DNA of 64,000 bases from Sinorhizobium numidicum (GCF_029892045.1 NZ_CP120368.1:2230001-2294000), one strand, 5' to 3'; counted from the first letter of the stretch, positions 1-8,051 are shown. The notes: generated by a model from the sequence alone, not told the origin. Made by a program: numbers and translations.

Positions 1-683
1 CGGGCGCCAAGCCCGTTTTCGATCTCGATTGCATGTCGCTGCTCGAAACCGTGCGGATCATGCGCGACAACTCGAAGTTTCTTTCCGGGCGCAAGCTGAC
101 GACGCCGCCGCACGTCTTTCTCGGCGCCGCGATCAACCCCTTCGCCCCGCCCTATGACTTCCGTCCCTATCGGCTCGCGAAAAAGATCGAAGCCGGGGCG
201 CAGTTCGTCCAGAGCCAGTATTGCTTCGACGTGCCGATGTTCCGCGAATACATGAAGAAGGTGCGCGACCTCGGCCTGCATGAGAAGTGCTTCATCCTCG
301 TCGGCGTTGGCCCGTTGGCGTCGGCCAAGACCGCCCGCTGGATCCGCTCCAACGTTCCGGGCATCCATGTCCCCGACAGCATCATCACGCGGCTCGAAGG
401 CGCTCAGGATCAGAAGAAGGAAGGCAAGCAGATCTGCATCGACATCATCGACGAGGTGAAGGAGATCGAGGGCGTCTCCGGCGTCCACGTGATGGCCTAC
501 CGTCAGGAAGAGTACGTGGCCGAGATCGTCCATGACTCGGGCGTTCTGAAGGGCCGCAAGCCCTGGAAGCGCGAAAGCTCGCCGGCGGATGCGCTCGTCG
601 CCGAGCGATTCGAACATCTTCGCGAGGGTAAGGAAGAGAACCAGCAGGAGATGGCCGAAGCCGCAGCGCACCATCCGCATTGA
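1..683 (+). CDS. MetF-like methylenetetrahydrofolate reductase family protein, 5' end outside window
   Basis: The reading frame is open from base 3, so the N-terminal part lies upstream; the first internal ATG is at 33. The visible part has the MTHFR TIM-barrel style, with GAAINPF near the start, EAGAQFVQSQYCFD (typical of MetF proteins), a LVGVGPL strand and HVPDSIITRLEGA. The family interconverts methylene- and methyl-tetrahydrofolate with FAD. It precedes a methyltetrahydrofolate:corrinoid methyltransferase and a corrinoid activator, so here it probably oxidises or feeds methyl-THF made by corrinoid-dependent demethylation rather than serving methionine synthesis. The C-terminus is Glu/His-rich (ends AAAHHPH). 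Role in this particular pathway is inference. Confidence 0.85.
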   Translation, partial: GAKPVFDLDCMSLLETVRIMRDNSKFLSGRKLTTPPHVFLGAAINPFAPPYDFRPYRLAKKIEAGAQFVQSQYCFDVPMFREYMKKVRDLGLHEKCFILVGVGPLASAKTARWIRSNVPGIHVPDSIITRLEGAQDQKKEGKQICIDIIDEVKEIEGVSGVHVMAYRQEEYVAEIVHDSGVLKGRKPWKRESSPADALVAERFEHLREGKEENQQEMAEAAAHHPH

Positions 684-826
684 GGCGGCCTGACAAGAAA
701 GAGCGCAACAAACTGTGCGCTCGCTTCGATAGCAGAGGAAAACCGGCGTATCGGCCCGCCCGGCGCCTTACAAACACAGACGGGGCCTATTACATAGCCC
801 CACGCCACAGGATCAGAGGATCTTAT

Positions 827-1792
827 ATGACCCGTACCATCGTCGCCTCCGCCACTCGCGAGATCATCATCGGTTTCGACCAGCCATTTTGCGTCATCGG
901 GGAACGCATCAATCCAACCGGCCGCAAGAAGCTCGCCGCCGAGATGATCGAGGGCAACTTCGACACCGTGATCAAGGACGCGCTGGAACAGGTCGCGGCC
1001 GGCGCGACGATGCTGGACGTCAATGCGGGGGTCACCGCCGTCAACCCGAATGAGACCGAGCCGCCGCTGCTCGTCAAGACGCTGGAGATCGTCCAGGGCC
1101 TCGTCGACGTGCCGCTGTCGATCGACAGCTCTGTGACGGCCGCGATCGAGGCCGGCCTCCGTGTCGCCACGGGTCGCCCGCTCGTCAACTCGGTCACCGG
1201 CGAAGAGGAAAAGCTGGAGGCGATCCTGCCGCTCTGCAAGAAGTACGATGTGCCGGTGGTGGCGATCTCCAACGACGAGACCGGCATTTCGATGGATCCG
1301 GACGTCCGCTTCGCGGTCGCCAAGAAGATCGTCGAGCGCGCCGCCGACTACGGCATCAAGTCGCACGACATCATTGTCGATCCGCTGGTCATGCCGATCG
1401 GCGCCCTCGGATCGGCCGGCCAGCAGGTCTTCGCGCTGCTTCGTCGCCTTCGCGAAGAACTGAAGGTCAACACCACCTGCGGCCTCTCCAACATCTCCTT
1501 CGGCCTGCCGCACCGCCATGGCATCAATGCCGGCTTTATCCCGATGGTGATCGGCGCGGGCATGACCTCGGCGATCATGAACCCCTGCCGTCCGCAGGAA
1601 ATGGAGGCCGTGCGCGCCGCGAACGTCTTGAACGGCACCGACCCGAACTGCACGAACTGGATCAGGACCTATCGCGACCACAAGCCGGCCGAAGGCGGTC
1701 ATGCCGTCGCTGCGGCAGCACCGGCAGGCGTCGGCGGCGGACGGCGCGGCGGACGCGCGGCCCGGGCGGGCGCCGCCGCAAGGGCGGAATGA
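827..1792 (+). CDS. Methyltetrahydrofolate:corrinoid/cobalamin methyltransferase (pterin-binding family)
   Basis: About 321 residues from the ATG at 827; the frame is open further upstream to 680, but that leader is not protein-like. The pterin-binding (DHPS-like) TIM barrel is evident: VIGERINPTGRKKL near residue 20, ATMLDVNAGV, DVPLSIDSS, GRPLVNSVTGE, VAISNDETG, DIIVDPLVMP and TTCGLSNISFGLPHR. These are hallmarks of methyltransferases that move a methyl group between a corrinoid protein and tetrahydrofolate (AcsE/MtgA/MtvA type). It lies 143 bp after the MetF-like gene and its stop overlaps the next start. The C-terminus is an unusual low-complexity Gly/Ala/Arg tail of about 25 residues, absent from the catalytic core. 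Confidence 0.9.
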   Translation: MTRTIVASATREIIIGFDQPFCVIGERINPTGRKKLAAEMIEGNFDTVIKDALEQVAAGATMLDVNAGVTAVNPNETEPPLLVKTLEIVQGLVDVPLSIDSSVTAAIEAGLRVATGRPLVNSVTGEEEKLEAILPLCKKYDVPVVAISNDETGISMDPDVRFAVAKKIVERAADYGIKSHDIIVDPLVMPIGALGSAGQQVFALLRRLREELKVNTTCGLSNISFGLPHRHGINAGFIPMVIGAGMTSAIMNPCRPQEMEAVRAANVLNGTDPNCTNWIRTYRDHKPAEGGHAVAAAAPAGVGGGRRGGRAARAGAAARAE

Positions 1793-2130
1793 TCATGGCC
1801 AAGCACCATTCCCTTGCGAGCGATCTGGCGGCGCTCTGGTTTCAGGCGCCGATGGTGATCGCCGCGCGCACGCAGGCAGCAGCCGTTGCCGCGATGACAG
1901 GCTCTGCGACCGACCATGTCGAGGCAAGCCGGATGGTAACGGAAAAGGTGGCGGCGATCGCCGAAAGCGTCGTCGCCGCCAATGTGGCGATGATCAAGGA
2001 AGGCATGGGAATGGCCGTGGCACTCGCCGCTGGGAAGACCGTTTCCGGCGGTCATGACCGGGTGACGGCAGCCGTCTTGCGCCCCTATGCAAAGAGGGTG
2101 CGGGCCAATGCCCGCCGGTTGTCGAAATAG
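1789..2130 (+). CDS. Small helical protein of unknown function (phasin-like) in the corrinoid operon
   Basis: The start overlaps the stop of the methyltransferase (ATGA at 1789), so translation is probably coupled; a second ATG at 1795 is better spaced from the GGGCGGA ribosome-binding stretch. The 113-residue product is rich in Ala, Val and Met, with a LWFQAPMVIAARTQ stretch and long amphipathic helices, resembling phasin-type polyhydroxyalkanoate-associated proteins in composition. No catalytic motif or membrane anchor is obvious. Its tight packing between the methyltransferase and the reductive activator suggests a structural or accessory role in the same system, but I cannot assign a function. 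Confidence 0.7.
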   Translation: MIMAKHHSLASDLAALWFQAPMVIAARTQAAAVAAMTGSATDHVEASRMVTEKVAAIAESVVAANVAMIKEGMGMAVALAAGKTVSGGHDRVTAAVLRPYAKRVRANARRLSK

Positions 2131-2150
2131 GTCCACTGGCGAGATAGGAA

Positions 2151-4199
2151 ATGTTGAACGTGTCGCCGAAGGAAGACAAGAACGATCCGCTGGTGCTCTT
2201 CATGCCATCGGGCAAGCGCGGCCGCTTTCCGGTCGGCACGCCCGTGCTCGATGCCGCCCGCTCCCTCGGGGTCTACGTTGAAAGCGTCTGCGGCGGGCGC
2301 GGCATCTGCGGACGTTGTCAGGTCGAGGTGCAGGAGGGCCGCTTCGCCAAGCACGGCATCACCTCCTCGAATGAGCATATTTCCGAACTCGGCCCCAAGG
2401 AGACGCGCTACGCGGAAAAGCGGGACCTGAAAGAGGGCCGCCGCCTCTCCTGCTCCGCCACCGTACTCGGCGATCTCGTCATCGACGTGCCACAGGATAC
2501 CGCCGTCAACGCCCAGATCGTGCGCAAGGACTCCGATGGCCGCGTGATCGAGCGCAATGCCGCGATCCACATGTGCTATGTCGAGGTCGAGGAGCCGGAC
2601 ATGCACAAGCCCCTTGGCGATCTCGACCGGTTGAAGGCGGCCCTTGCCGCGCAATGGGGGCTCGCCGAAATCGACGTCGATTTTCACATTCTGCCGCAGG
2701 TTCAGTCGATTCTGCGCAAGGGCGAGTGGCAGGTAACGGCGGCGATCCACCGCGACGAGGAGCATGAGCGCCCGCGAATGATCGCGCTCTATCCGGGCCT
2801 CAAGAACGAGGCCTACGGGATTGCCTGCGACATCGGTTCGACGACGATCGCCATGCATCTGTCGTCGCTGCTTTCCGGCCGCACCGTCGCTTCCGCCGGC
2901 GCATCGAACCCGCAGATCCGCTTCGGCGAGGATCTGATGAGCCGCGTCTCCTACGTCATGATGAACCCGGATGGCCGCGAGGCGATGACGAACGCGGTAC
3001 GCGAGGCGCTGAACGGCCTCATCGACCGCGTCTGCGCCGAGGGCGGCGTGTCGCGCGAGGACATTCTCGACGCCGTCTTCGTCGGCAATCCGATCATGCA
3101 CCACCTCTTCCTCGGCATCGACCCGACCGAGCTCGGCGGCGCCCCATTCGCACTTGCCATTTCCGGCGCCGTCTCGCTTGCCGCGCATGAAATCGGTCTG
3201 TCGATGAACCGCGGAACGCGCGTCTATGTACTCCCCTGCATCGCGGGTCATGTCGGTGCCGATGCCGCCGCCGCCACGCTGACGGAAGGTCCGCACCGCC
3301 AGGACGAGATGATGCTGCTCGTCGATATCGGCACCAACGCCGAGATCGTGCTCGGTAACCGGAAGCGCACGGTCGCCGCATCCTCGCCGACCGGTCCTGC
3401 CTTCGAGGGCGCCGAGATCTCCAGCGGCCAGCGCGCAGCACCCGGCGCGATCGAGCGCGTGCGCATCGATCCGGTCACGCTCGAGCCGCGCTTCCGCGTG
3501 ATCGGCATCGAACCGTGGTCGGACGAGCCGGGATTTGCCGAGGGCGCGGCAGCGATCGGCGTCACCGGCATCTGCGGTTCGGGCATTATCGAGGTGATCG
3601 CCGAGATGTTCCTCGCCGGCATCATCTCCGAAGACGGCGTCGTCGACGGGTCGCTCGCAGCCCGCTCGCCGCGAATCCTGCAGACCGGGCGTACCTTCTC
3701 CTATCTGCTCCATGAAGGCGAGCAACGCATTGCGATTACCCAGAACGACGTGCGCGCCATCCAGCTCGCCAAGGCGGCGCTCTATGCCGGCGTCAAGCTC
3801 CTGATGGACAAGCAGGGCATCCATCATGTCGATCGCATCGGCCTTGCCGGCGCCTTCGGCACCTTCATCGACCCGAAATATGCGATGGTCCTCGGCCTCA
3901 TTCCCGACTGCGACCTTGCCAAGGTGAAGGCCGTCGGCAACGCCGCCGGCACCGGCGCGCGCATGTGCCTCCTCAACCGCGGTCACCGCCGCGAGATCGA
4001 AGAAACCGTAAGGAAAATCGAGAAGATAGAGACCGCTCTTGAATCGAAGTTTCAGGAGCACTTCGTTTACGCCATGGCCATGCCGAACAAGGTGGACGCC
4101 TTCCCGAAACTCGCCGAAGTCGTCACCCTGCCAGAGCGCAAGGTGCTTGCCGAGGATGAAGGCGGCGGTGGTCGTCGCCGTCGCCGCAGCCGGGAGTAG
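2151..4199 (+). CDS. RACo-like ATP-dependent reductive activator of corrinoid proteins (2Fe-2S + ASKHA domains)
   Basis: 682 residues. An N-terminal plant-type [2Fe-2S] domain is shown by Cys47, Cys53, Cys56 and Cys101 (spacing x5, x2, x44). A linker leads to an actin-like ASKHA ATPase region starting near residue 220 (ACDIGSTTIAMHL) with LLVDIGTNAEIVLGN and ICGSGIIEVI further on, as in RACo and RamA-type activators (DUF4445 family). Such proteins use ATP to reduce inactive Co(II) corrinoid back to Co(I), so a corrinoid methyl-carrier protein must exist nearby, presumably upstream of the window. The gene follows the small protein by 20 bp. The C-terminus is a short Gly-then-Arg run, echoing the basic tail of the methyltransferase. 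Confidence 0.88.
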   Translation: MLNVSPKEDKNDPLVLFMPSGKRGRFPVGTPVLDAARSLGVYVESVCGGRGICGRCQVEVQEGRFAKHGITSSNEHISELGPKETRYAEKRDLKEGRRLSCSATVLGDLVIDVPQDTAVNAQIVRKDSDGRVIERNAAIHMCYVEVEEPDMHKPLGDLDRLKAALAAQWGLAEIDVDFHILPQVQSILRKGEWQVTAAIHRDEEHERPRMIALYPGLKNEAYGIACDIGSTTIAMHLSSLLSGRTVASAGASNPQIRFGEDLMSRVSYVMMNPDGREAMTNAVREALNGLIDRVCAEGGVSREDILDAVFVGNPIMHHLFLGIDPTELGGAPFALAISGAVSLAAHEIGLSMNRGTRVYVLPCIAGHVGADAAAATLTEGPHRQDEMMLLVDIGTNAEIVLGNRKRTVAASSPTGPAFEGAEISSGQRAAPGAIERVRIDPVTLEPRFRVIGIEPWSDEPGFAEGAAAIGVTGICGSGIIEVIAEMFLAGIISEDGVVDGSLAARSPRILQTGRTFSYLLHEGEQRIAITQNDVRAIQLAKAALYAGVKLLMDKQGIHHVDRIGLAGAFGTFIDPKYAMVLGLIPDCDLAKVKAVGNAAGTGARMCLLNRGHRREIEETVRKIEKIETALESKFQEHFVYAMAMPNKVDAFPKLAEVVTLPERKVLAEDEGGGGRRRRRSRE

Positions 4200-4211
4200 A
4201 CGGCGGTCCAA

Positions 4212-4928
4212 TCAAAACGTCGTTCGGGAGACAATGCTTGCCCGCTCGCGCGGAGCGATACGCTGCGTTGACGGTGGCAGTTTAAACGCACGTCCCATCG
4301 ACAACGTCGATGAGCCCGGAATTGCCGCTTCGACGGCCGCGACGTGGTCCGCGCTGACTTTGTTGCGGACACAGGCTCCCCGGATGTCCCATAGATTCTT
4401 CGCCACGGCGCTGTTCACGGCTGCTGTGATTGCCGAGCCGGCGATGTCGTCGCGCCGAACGCTTCCGGCTTCAACCAGACCCCGGATTGCCTCGCCCAAG
4501 ACAACGGCCGAGTCCCGAAAGGTGACATGCCGGACGTCATCGAAGCGCGCGTCATCCTCCCCGTCTAGAATGCAATGATGCGCAGTGAACAGCCAGTCAT
4601 GGATCATATAGGCGGGAGCATAACCCCACGGCGAAAGCCCCTTAAACATTTGCGCCACCTTTGGAATGGATCCGCCATCCGTGTACATCAACCCCGGCCT
4701 GATGACGGCACCGGGCGCACCGGAATCGGAGCGGCGAAACGTCAAGGGATCCTTCGGATCCGGCACGAAGACAAACCGCCCGTCGCCTGACGACGCGCTG
4801 CCTTCGCCTACCCACATGACGAAAAGACTGCCGCTGAAGGTGCCCGGTTTAAGATCAGAATAATCCAGAGAGATACATCCGCTCAACGCCGCCAGAACGC
4901 TGAGCCTGAGAACGACCGGCTTGAGCAT
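4212..4928 (-). CDS. DUF1353-type lipoprotein
   Basis: 238 residues, read towards the corrinoid operon and ending 12 bp after its last stop. The N-terminus has a hydrophobic leader ending in LSGC, a lipobox with Cys near residue 18, so it is probably an outer- or inner-membrane-anchored lipoprotein. The middle holds the DUF1353 signature: YTDGGSIPK followed by a Trp/Tyr-rich segment and PAYMIHDWLF with two following His residues. DUF1353 proteins are of unknown function and include phage-related members. No partner gene is evident. Confidence 0.72.
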   Translation of the reverse strand: MLKPVVLRLSVLAALSGCISLDYSDLKPGTFSGSLFVMWVGEGSASSGDGRFVFVPDPKDPLTFRRSDSGAPGAVIRPGLMYTDGGSIPKVAQMFKGLSPWGYAPAYMIHDWLFTAHHCILDGEDDARFDDVRHVTFRDSAVVLGEAIRGLVEAGSVRRDDIAGSAITAAVNSAVAKNLWDIRGACVRNKVSADHVAAVEAAIPGSSTLSMGRAFKLPPSTQRIAPRERASIVSRTTF

Positions 4929-4995
4929 CAGGTTCCCCGTTTCTGACCGGTTGAGGTAAGCCGACAGTCTGTATATGAACTTGCTGCGCTTAAAG

Positions 4996-5038
4996 CTGCC
5001 TAGAGCGACGACTGAATTTCGGCCGTCGATCTAGGCAG
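4996..5038. repeat. Strong inverted repeat between convergently spaced minus-strand genes
   Basis: CTGCCTAGA (4996-5004) pairs with TCTAGGCAG (5030-5038), with inner CGACG/CGTCG arms. It lies after the SRPBCC gene and before the DUF1353 gene on the minus strand, so it may act as a terminator for the former, although no long U-run follows. Nothing else gene-like is seen between 4929 and 5174. Confidence 0.5.
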
Positions 5039-5174
5039 ACATTTTGGCAATTGCCTTATTAGCAATTCAGAAAACACGCGAAGGAATGTGACGCTCTCGG
5101 GCGAGCATGTCAATCGTTCACCACCTGCGCGAGCTTTCTACATCTTGGCGACCGTCGGCAGGCTTCGACGATTC

Positions 5175-5636
5175 TCACGCCATCTTGGCAGCATACGACG
5201 CCAACAGGCCGCCCCAGCCTTTTTCGGAATCGAACACGCCGTGCATGTCCGCGGCCTTCGCACCGTAATTCGCCAGTTGGCGATGTTCGAGAAGGACGGT
5301 GGTCTCGTTCTCTCCCGTCGCTTGAAAATAGACTTCCACCTCGGTGTGGAAGGCTGGGTCGAAGTCGAAATCGGCATTGAGCTGCCAGGCGAAAAGGATG
5401 CGATGCGGTGGGTCGCAATCGATAACGCGACCCCAGTCGCATTCCTCGCCGGCGTTGCCGATTTCGTACCAGCGGCCACCGGCAACGGGCTCGACGATCA
5501 CCGTCTTCTGGCCTGATTGGGACACGCTGTGGCCCTTGATCCACCACGTCCCCATGCCGTTGACGAAGAGGTCGAACGCCTTTTCCGGCGATGCGCGGAC
5601 GATAACGGATTTACGGACCGGCTCGATCGTCTGCAT
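5175..5636 (-). CDS. SRPBCC (AHSA1-like) domain protein
   Basis: The start at 5636 is set by a GGAGGAG ribosome-binding site a few bases upstream; the frame is open to 5738 but would overlap the regulator. The 153-residue product begins with IEPVRKSVIVRASPEKAFDLF and has GTWWIKGHS, the pattern of the START/Bet v1-like AHSA1 family, which forms a hydrophobic ligand pocket. It is the second gene of a two-gene unit with the ArsR-type regulator upstream, an arrangement repeated at 20426-21336. The ligand is unknown. Confidence 0.82.
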   Translation of the reverse strand: MQTIEPVRKSVIVRASPEKAFDLFVNGMGTWWIKGHSVSQSGQKTVIVEPVAGGRWYEIGNAGEECDWGRVIDCDPPHRILFAWQLNADFDFDPAFHTEVEVYFQATGENETTVLLEHRQLANYGAKAADMHGVFDSEKGWGGLLASYAAKMA

Positions 5637-5691
5637 GATATCTCCTCCCGTTGGTTCAACTATCGTCGCTCGGATGCGACGGAAGACCGCC

Positions 5692-6027
5692 TTACGATTC
5701 TCCACCCGGCGGCCGTGACAGATCGTCCACCGCCTCAACGGCCGTCTTGAAGGCGGTAAGCTGGTCGCCCCAGAAACGGTCCAGCCATTGCCTGAGCGGT
5801 CCGAGTGCCGCCGGGTCGATCGAATAGATACGCCGCGCGCCCGACGGTTCGTCGCGGACGAGGCGCGCCTCTTTCAGAACCTTCAGATGCTGCGAAATCG
5901 CCGGTTGCGAAACCGGCATCGTCCGCGCGAGCTCCGCAACGGACTGCCGCCTTGCGGCCACGCTTTCGAAGATCGCGCGGCGCGTCGGGTCGGCGAGTGC
6001 CATAAACAATTTACCTTCATAAGTCAT
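5692..6027 (-). CDS. ArsR-family winged-helix regulator
   Basis: 111 residues, typical for the family. The order is ALADPTRRAIFESV, then the helix-turn-helix PVSQPAISQHLKVLKEARLV and a wing ending RRIYSID. No metal-binding Cys pair is visible, so it is more like the SRPBCC-associated ArsR subgroup than a metal sensor. Its start codon lies inside a tandem palindrome (6019-6051), suggesting autorepression of the regulator/SRPBCC unit. Confidence 0.9.
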   Translation of the reverse strand: MTYEGKLFMALADPTRRAIFESVAARRQSVAELARTMPVSQPAISQHLKVLKEARLVRDEPSGARRIYSIDPAALGPLRQWLDRFWGDQLTAFKTAVEAVDDLSRPPGGES

Positions 6028-6051
6028 AACTTATTATAAGTCGTGACTTAT
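6019..6051. promoter_or_regulatory. Tandem palindromic operator at the ArsR/SRPBCC unit
   Basis: Two 16-bp imperfect palindromes, ATAAGTCATAACTTAT (6019-6034) and ATAAGTCGTGACTTAT (6036-6051), are separated by one base (17-bp period). The first covers the ArsR start codon. Such tandem dyads next to an ArsR gene are expected binding sites; binding is inferred. Confidence 0.7.
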
Positions 6052-6094
6052 GAAAGTCAACTGCGTCTGAGCCGGGACGGCTGACCGCCCTCGC

Positions 6095-6985
6095 CTATTG
6101 GGTCTGGAGTTCGGCGAAGGCCTCGCGCACATGGTCGGCGACCGCCAGCACCGGCGCCGGCGCATCGTCGATCACCTTGAGGCCGATATCGTAATGGCCG
6201 AGATCCGGCAGGCCATCGCGCTCGCCGAGCTGGATCATATCCCCCTGCACGAGGTAGCGTGGCAGCGGCGCAATGGCGAGCCCGGCCCGAACCGCCGCCC
6301 GCTGTCCGGTCGTATAGGCGCTCAGGAATGCGACGCGGAAGTTGCGGCCGGCCCGGGACAGCTTCTCGACGGCATCGGCACGCCATACGCAGCCATCCTC
6401 CCACATGGAAACCGGCAGCGGATCGCGCAGATGCGCGTTGCCGCATTTCGCACCAGCCCAGACAAGCTTTTCCTGCATCAGGATCTCACCATCCTTCGAA
6501 GCCTCGTCCGAAAGGCTGTTGTAGATGGCGATGTCCAGGCGGTGTTCGTCGACCCGCTTGCGCATGGCGTTGCTCATGCCGATCGAGACGTCGATCGTCA
6601 CATTGGGATAGGTTTCGGCAAAGCGCTTCAACACGTCCGGCAGAATCCGCTCACCCACGTCCTCGGGCGCGCCGACACGGACCACTCCGTTCATGTCGGG
6701 CACCAGGAAGCGCGACACGGTCTCGTTGTTGAGCGACAGCAGACGGCGGGCAAAGCCGAGCAACAGCTCGCCCTTCGGCGTCAGCGATACCGAGCGCGCA
6801 TCGCGCAGGAAAAGCGTGCAGCCGAGCATCTCTTCGAGCTTCTTGATCTGCATCGAGACGGCTGACGGCGTGCGATAGACCGTCTCCGCTGCGGTCGTGA
6901 AATTGCCGGTCTCGGCGATGGCCACGAAAGTCTTCAGCACATCCATTTCGAGCAGCGGAAGCGCGTGGCGCAGCATCATATTCAT
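6095..6985 (-). CDS. LysR-family transcriptional regulator
   Basis: About 296 residues from the ATG at 6985, preceded by TGAGGATG; the frame also opens at 7030. The N-terminal helix-turn-helix is clear: MDVLKTFVAIAETGNFTTAA, then TPSAVSMQIKKLEEMLG and LFLRDARSVSLTPKGE, followed by a periplasmic-binding-protein-like effector domain. The sequence resembles the LsrB/VtlR group. VtlR of Brucella is known to activate small DUF1127 proteins, and two such genes sit divergently here, so it may control them. A 13-base motif is shared by its own promoter and the second small gene. Confidence 0.88.
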   Translation of the reverse strand: MNMMLRHALPLLEMDVLKTFVAIAETGNFTTAAETVYRTPSAVSMQIKKLEEMLGCTLFLRDARSVSLTPKGELLLGFARRLLSLNNETVSRFLVPDMNGVVRVGAPEDVGERILPDVLKRFAETYPNVTIDVSIGMSNAMRKRVDEHRLDIAIYNSLSDEASKDGEILMQEKLVWAGAKCGNAHLRDPLPVSMWEDGCVWRADAVEKLSRAGRNFRVAFLSAYTTGQRAAVRAGLAIAPLPRYLVQGDMIQLGERDGLPDLGHYDIGLKVIDDAPAPVLAVADHVREAFAELQTQ

Positions 6986-7030
6986 GGCGGCATCCTCATT
7001 CAGAAAAACTGAAAGATAGCTTAACTTCAT

Positions 7031-7043
7031 TTCGTTTGATTGA
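7031..7043. promoter_or_regulatory. Candidate LysR site upstream of the LysR gene
   Basis: TTCGTTTGATTGA lies just upstream of the LysR frame in the 7031-7151 divergent spacer. A nearly identical 13-mer occurs at 7515-7527 before the DUF1127 gene. A shared regulator site is inferred from the match and position. Confidence 0.35.
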
Positions 7044-7151
7044 ACATCACACTGGAGCGATAGTCAAGCTGCAAGGACGGACGGAAGCGTGAACTTAAGA
7101 TGCAAAGCGGTTCTTCGCCCGAACCCCGCTCCAACTCAGGAGGAGAAGACA

Positions 7152-7496
7152 ATGTCTGCTCTAACATTGGCGATCAACAACGCCGCAACCGCTGAAAGAA
7201 GGAGGACGGGTCAAGCGAGAGGGCAGCGAACGGCTCTTCGCGGTGAAGCCGCTCCACACACCGCGGACGACGGCGACGTCGTTCTCGCCCTGCTGTCGCG
7301 GGCGCGCTCGTTCATCGAACGCATGGCCACCAAACGGCAGGCCAGCAACGTAAACAGGAATCGGGTGGAAAGCCGCCGCCAATTGGCGAAACTCCCGGTA
7401 CAGGTCAGAAACGACCTGTTACTTCCGGAACAGCCACCGATCAGAACGCCTGATAGAAACGGTTGGTATGGAGCGGCAACCGATCACAATGTTTGA
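7152..7496 (+). CDS. Small basic protein with a DUF1127-like C-terminal segment
   Basis: 114 residues from an ATG preceded by a very strong AGGAGGAG ribosome-binding site. The N-terminal half is disordered and Ala/Arg-rich; near residues 75-95 RVESRRQLAKLPVQVRNDLLL is reminiscent of the DUF1127 helix pair, with the usual ending Asp-Ile-Gly-Leu replaced by NDLLL. No signal peptide. It is divergent from the LysR gene and followed by a clear DUF1127 gene 98 bp downstream. Family assignment is tentative. Confidence 0.6.
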   Translation: MSALTLAINNAATAERRRTGQARGQRTALRGEAAPHTADDGDVVLALLSRARSFIERMATKRQASNVNRNRVESRRQLAKLPVQVRNDLLLPEQPPIRTPDRNGWYGAATDHNV

Positions 7497-7514
7497 TGAA
7501 GAACATCAAACATA

Positions 7515-7527
7515 TTCGTTTGAATGA
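7515..7527. promoter_or_regulatory. Second copy of the candidate LysR site
   Basis: TTCGTTTGAATGA, one mismatch from the motif at 7031-7043, about 70 bp upstream of the DUF1127 start codon. It suggests separate LysR control of this gene. Inference only. Confidence 0.35.
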
Positions 7528-7594
7528 TCAATCAGGTTGCACCATAAACCGATCATGGTCGCGACCTTTTGAGAAACTCAGAAGGAACCAGAAA

Positions 7595-7792
7595 ATGTCC
7601 ACGAACGAGCATTCAACCCTATCAAGCCAGAGCCTTTCGGCCCTGCCCGGCCTGTTCAGCTTGCGCGCCCGCGCCTGGGCCGCCTGGAAGCGGCACCGCA
7701 ACGAACGCGTGCTGGAGAACCTCTCCTATGACACGCTGAAGGATATCGGCTTTCCCTCCGTCGACGATGCGGTGCACAAGACGGAACAATGA
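7595..7792 (+). CDS. DUF1127 small protein
   Basis: 65 residues from the ATG at 7595 with GAAGGAA upstream. The C-terminal half has the DUF1127 pattern: AWAAWKRHRNERVLENLSYD followed by TLKDIGFP. Small Arg-rich DUF1127 proteins in rhizobia and Brucella affect RNA, phosphate or carbon physiology and can be under LysR (VtlR) control. A good intrinsic terminator follows 50 bp downstream. Confidence 0.85.
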   Translation: MSTNEHSTLSSQSLSALPGLFSLRARAWAAWKRHRNERVLENLSYDTLKDIGFPSVDDAVHKTEQ

Positions 7793-7844
7793 ATACCAAC
7801 GCCAAATGCCACCCTCCCGGCATTGACCGCAAAGTGAACCTCTG

Positions 7845-7882
7845 AAGGGCATTCCCGCAAAACGGAATGCCCTTTTTGTTTT
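7845..7882 (+). terminator. Intrinsic terminator of the DUF1127 unit
   Basis: An 11-bp perfect stem, AAGGGCATTCC (7845-7855) pairing with GGAATGCCCTT (7864-7874), with an 8-base loop and a following T-rich tract. It fits Rho-independent termination of the plus-strand DUF1127 transcript. Confidence 0.85.
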
Positions 7883-7938
7883 GGGGCGCGGGCGCTTTGC
7901 GCCATGAGCAGTCAGAGCGACTTGGTATAAAGCAAAGC

Positions 7939-8051
7939 TAGCGCGGGATGAGGAAAAGTGTGCGCGGTTTTCCGCCCGCATCCCGCGCTAATTTATTAGA
8001 ATCGATCACGTTCATGATTTTGGGTCGATCCGACCTAAAATCATCGTGATC
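7939..8051. repeat. Two adjacent intergenic palindromes (rhizobial mosaic element)
   Basis: The first hairpin has arms TAGCGCGGGATG (7939-7950) and CATCCCGCGCTA (7979-7990). The second runs 8004-8051 with arms GATCACG/CGTGATC and inner complementary segments. Both look like rhizobial intergenic repeats and differ from the TTAAATCGG type found elsewhere in the window. The second overlaps the stop of the broken hydrolase gene. Confidence 0.65.

Noticed and set aside
503..1702. Long minus-strand frame opposite the methyltransferase gene
   Set aside because: Asp/His/Arg-rich antisense composition with no domain; the plus strand is clearly coding.
2085..4211. Long minus-strand open frame opposite the RACo-like gene
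   Set aside because: Composition mirrors the coding strand of a high-GC gene, and no recognisable domain appears; the plus strand has clear Fe-S and ASKHA motifs.
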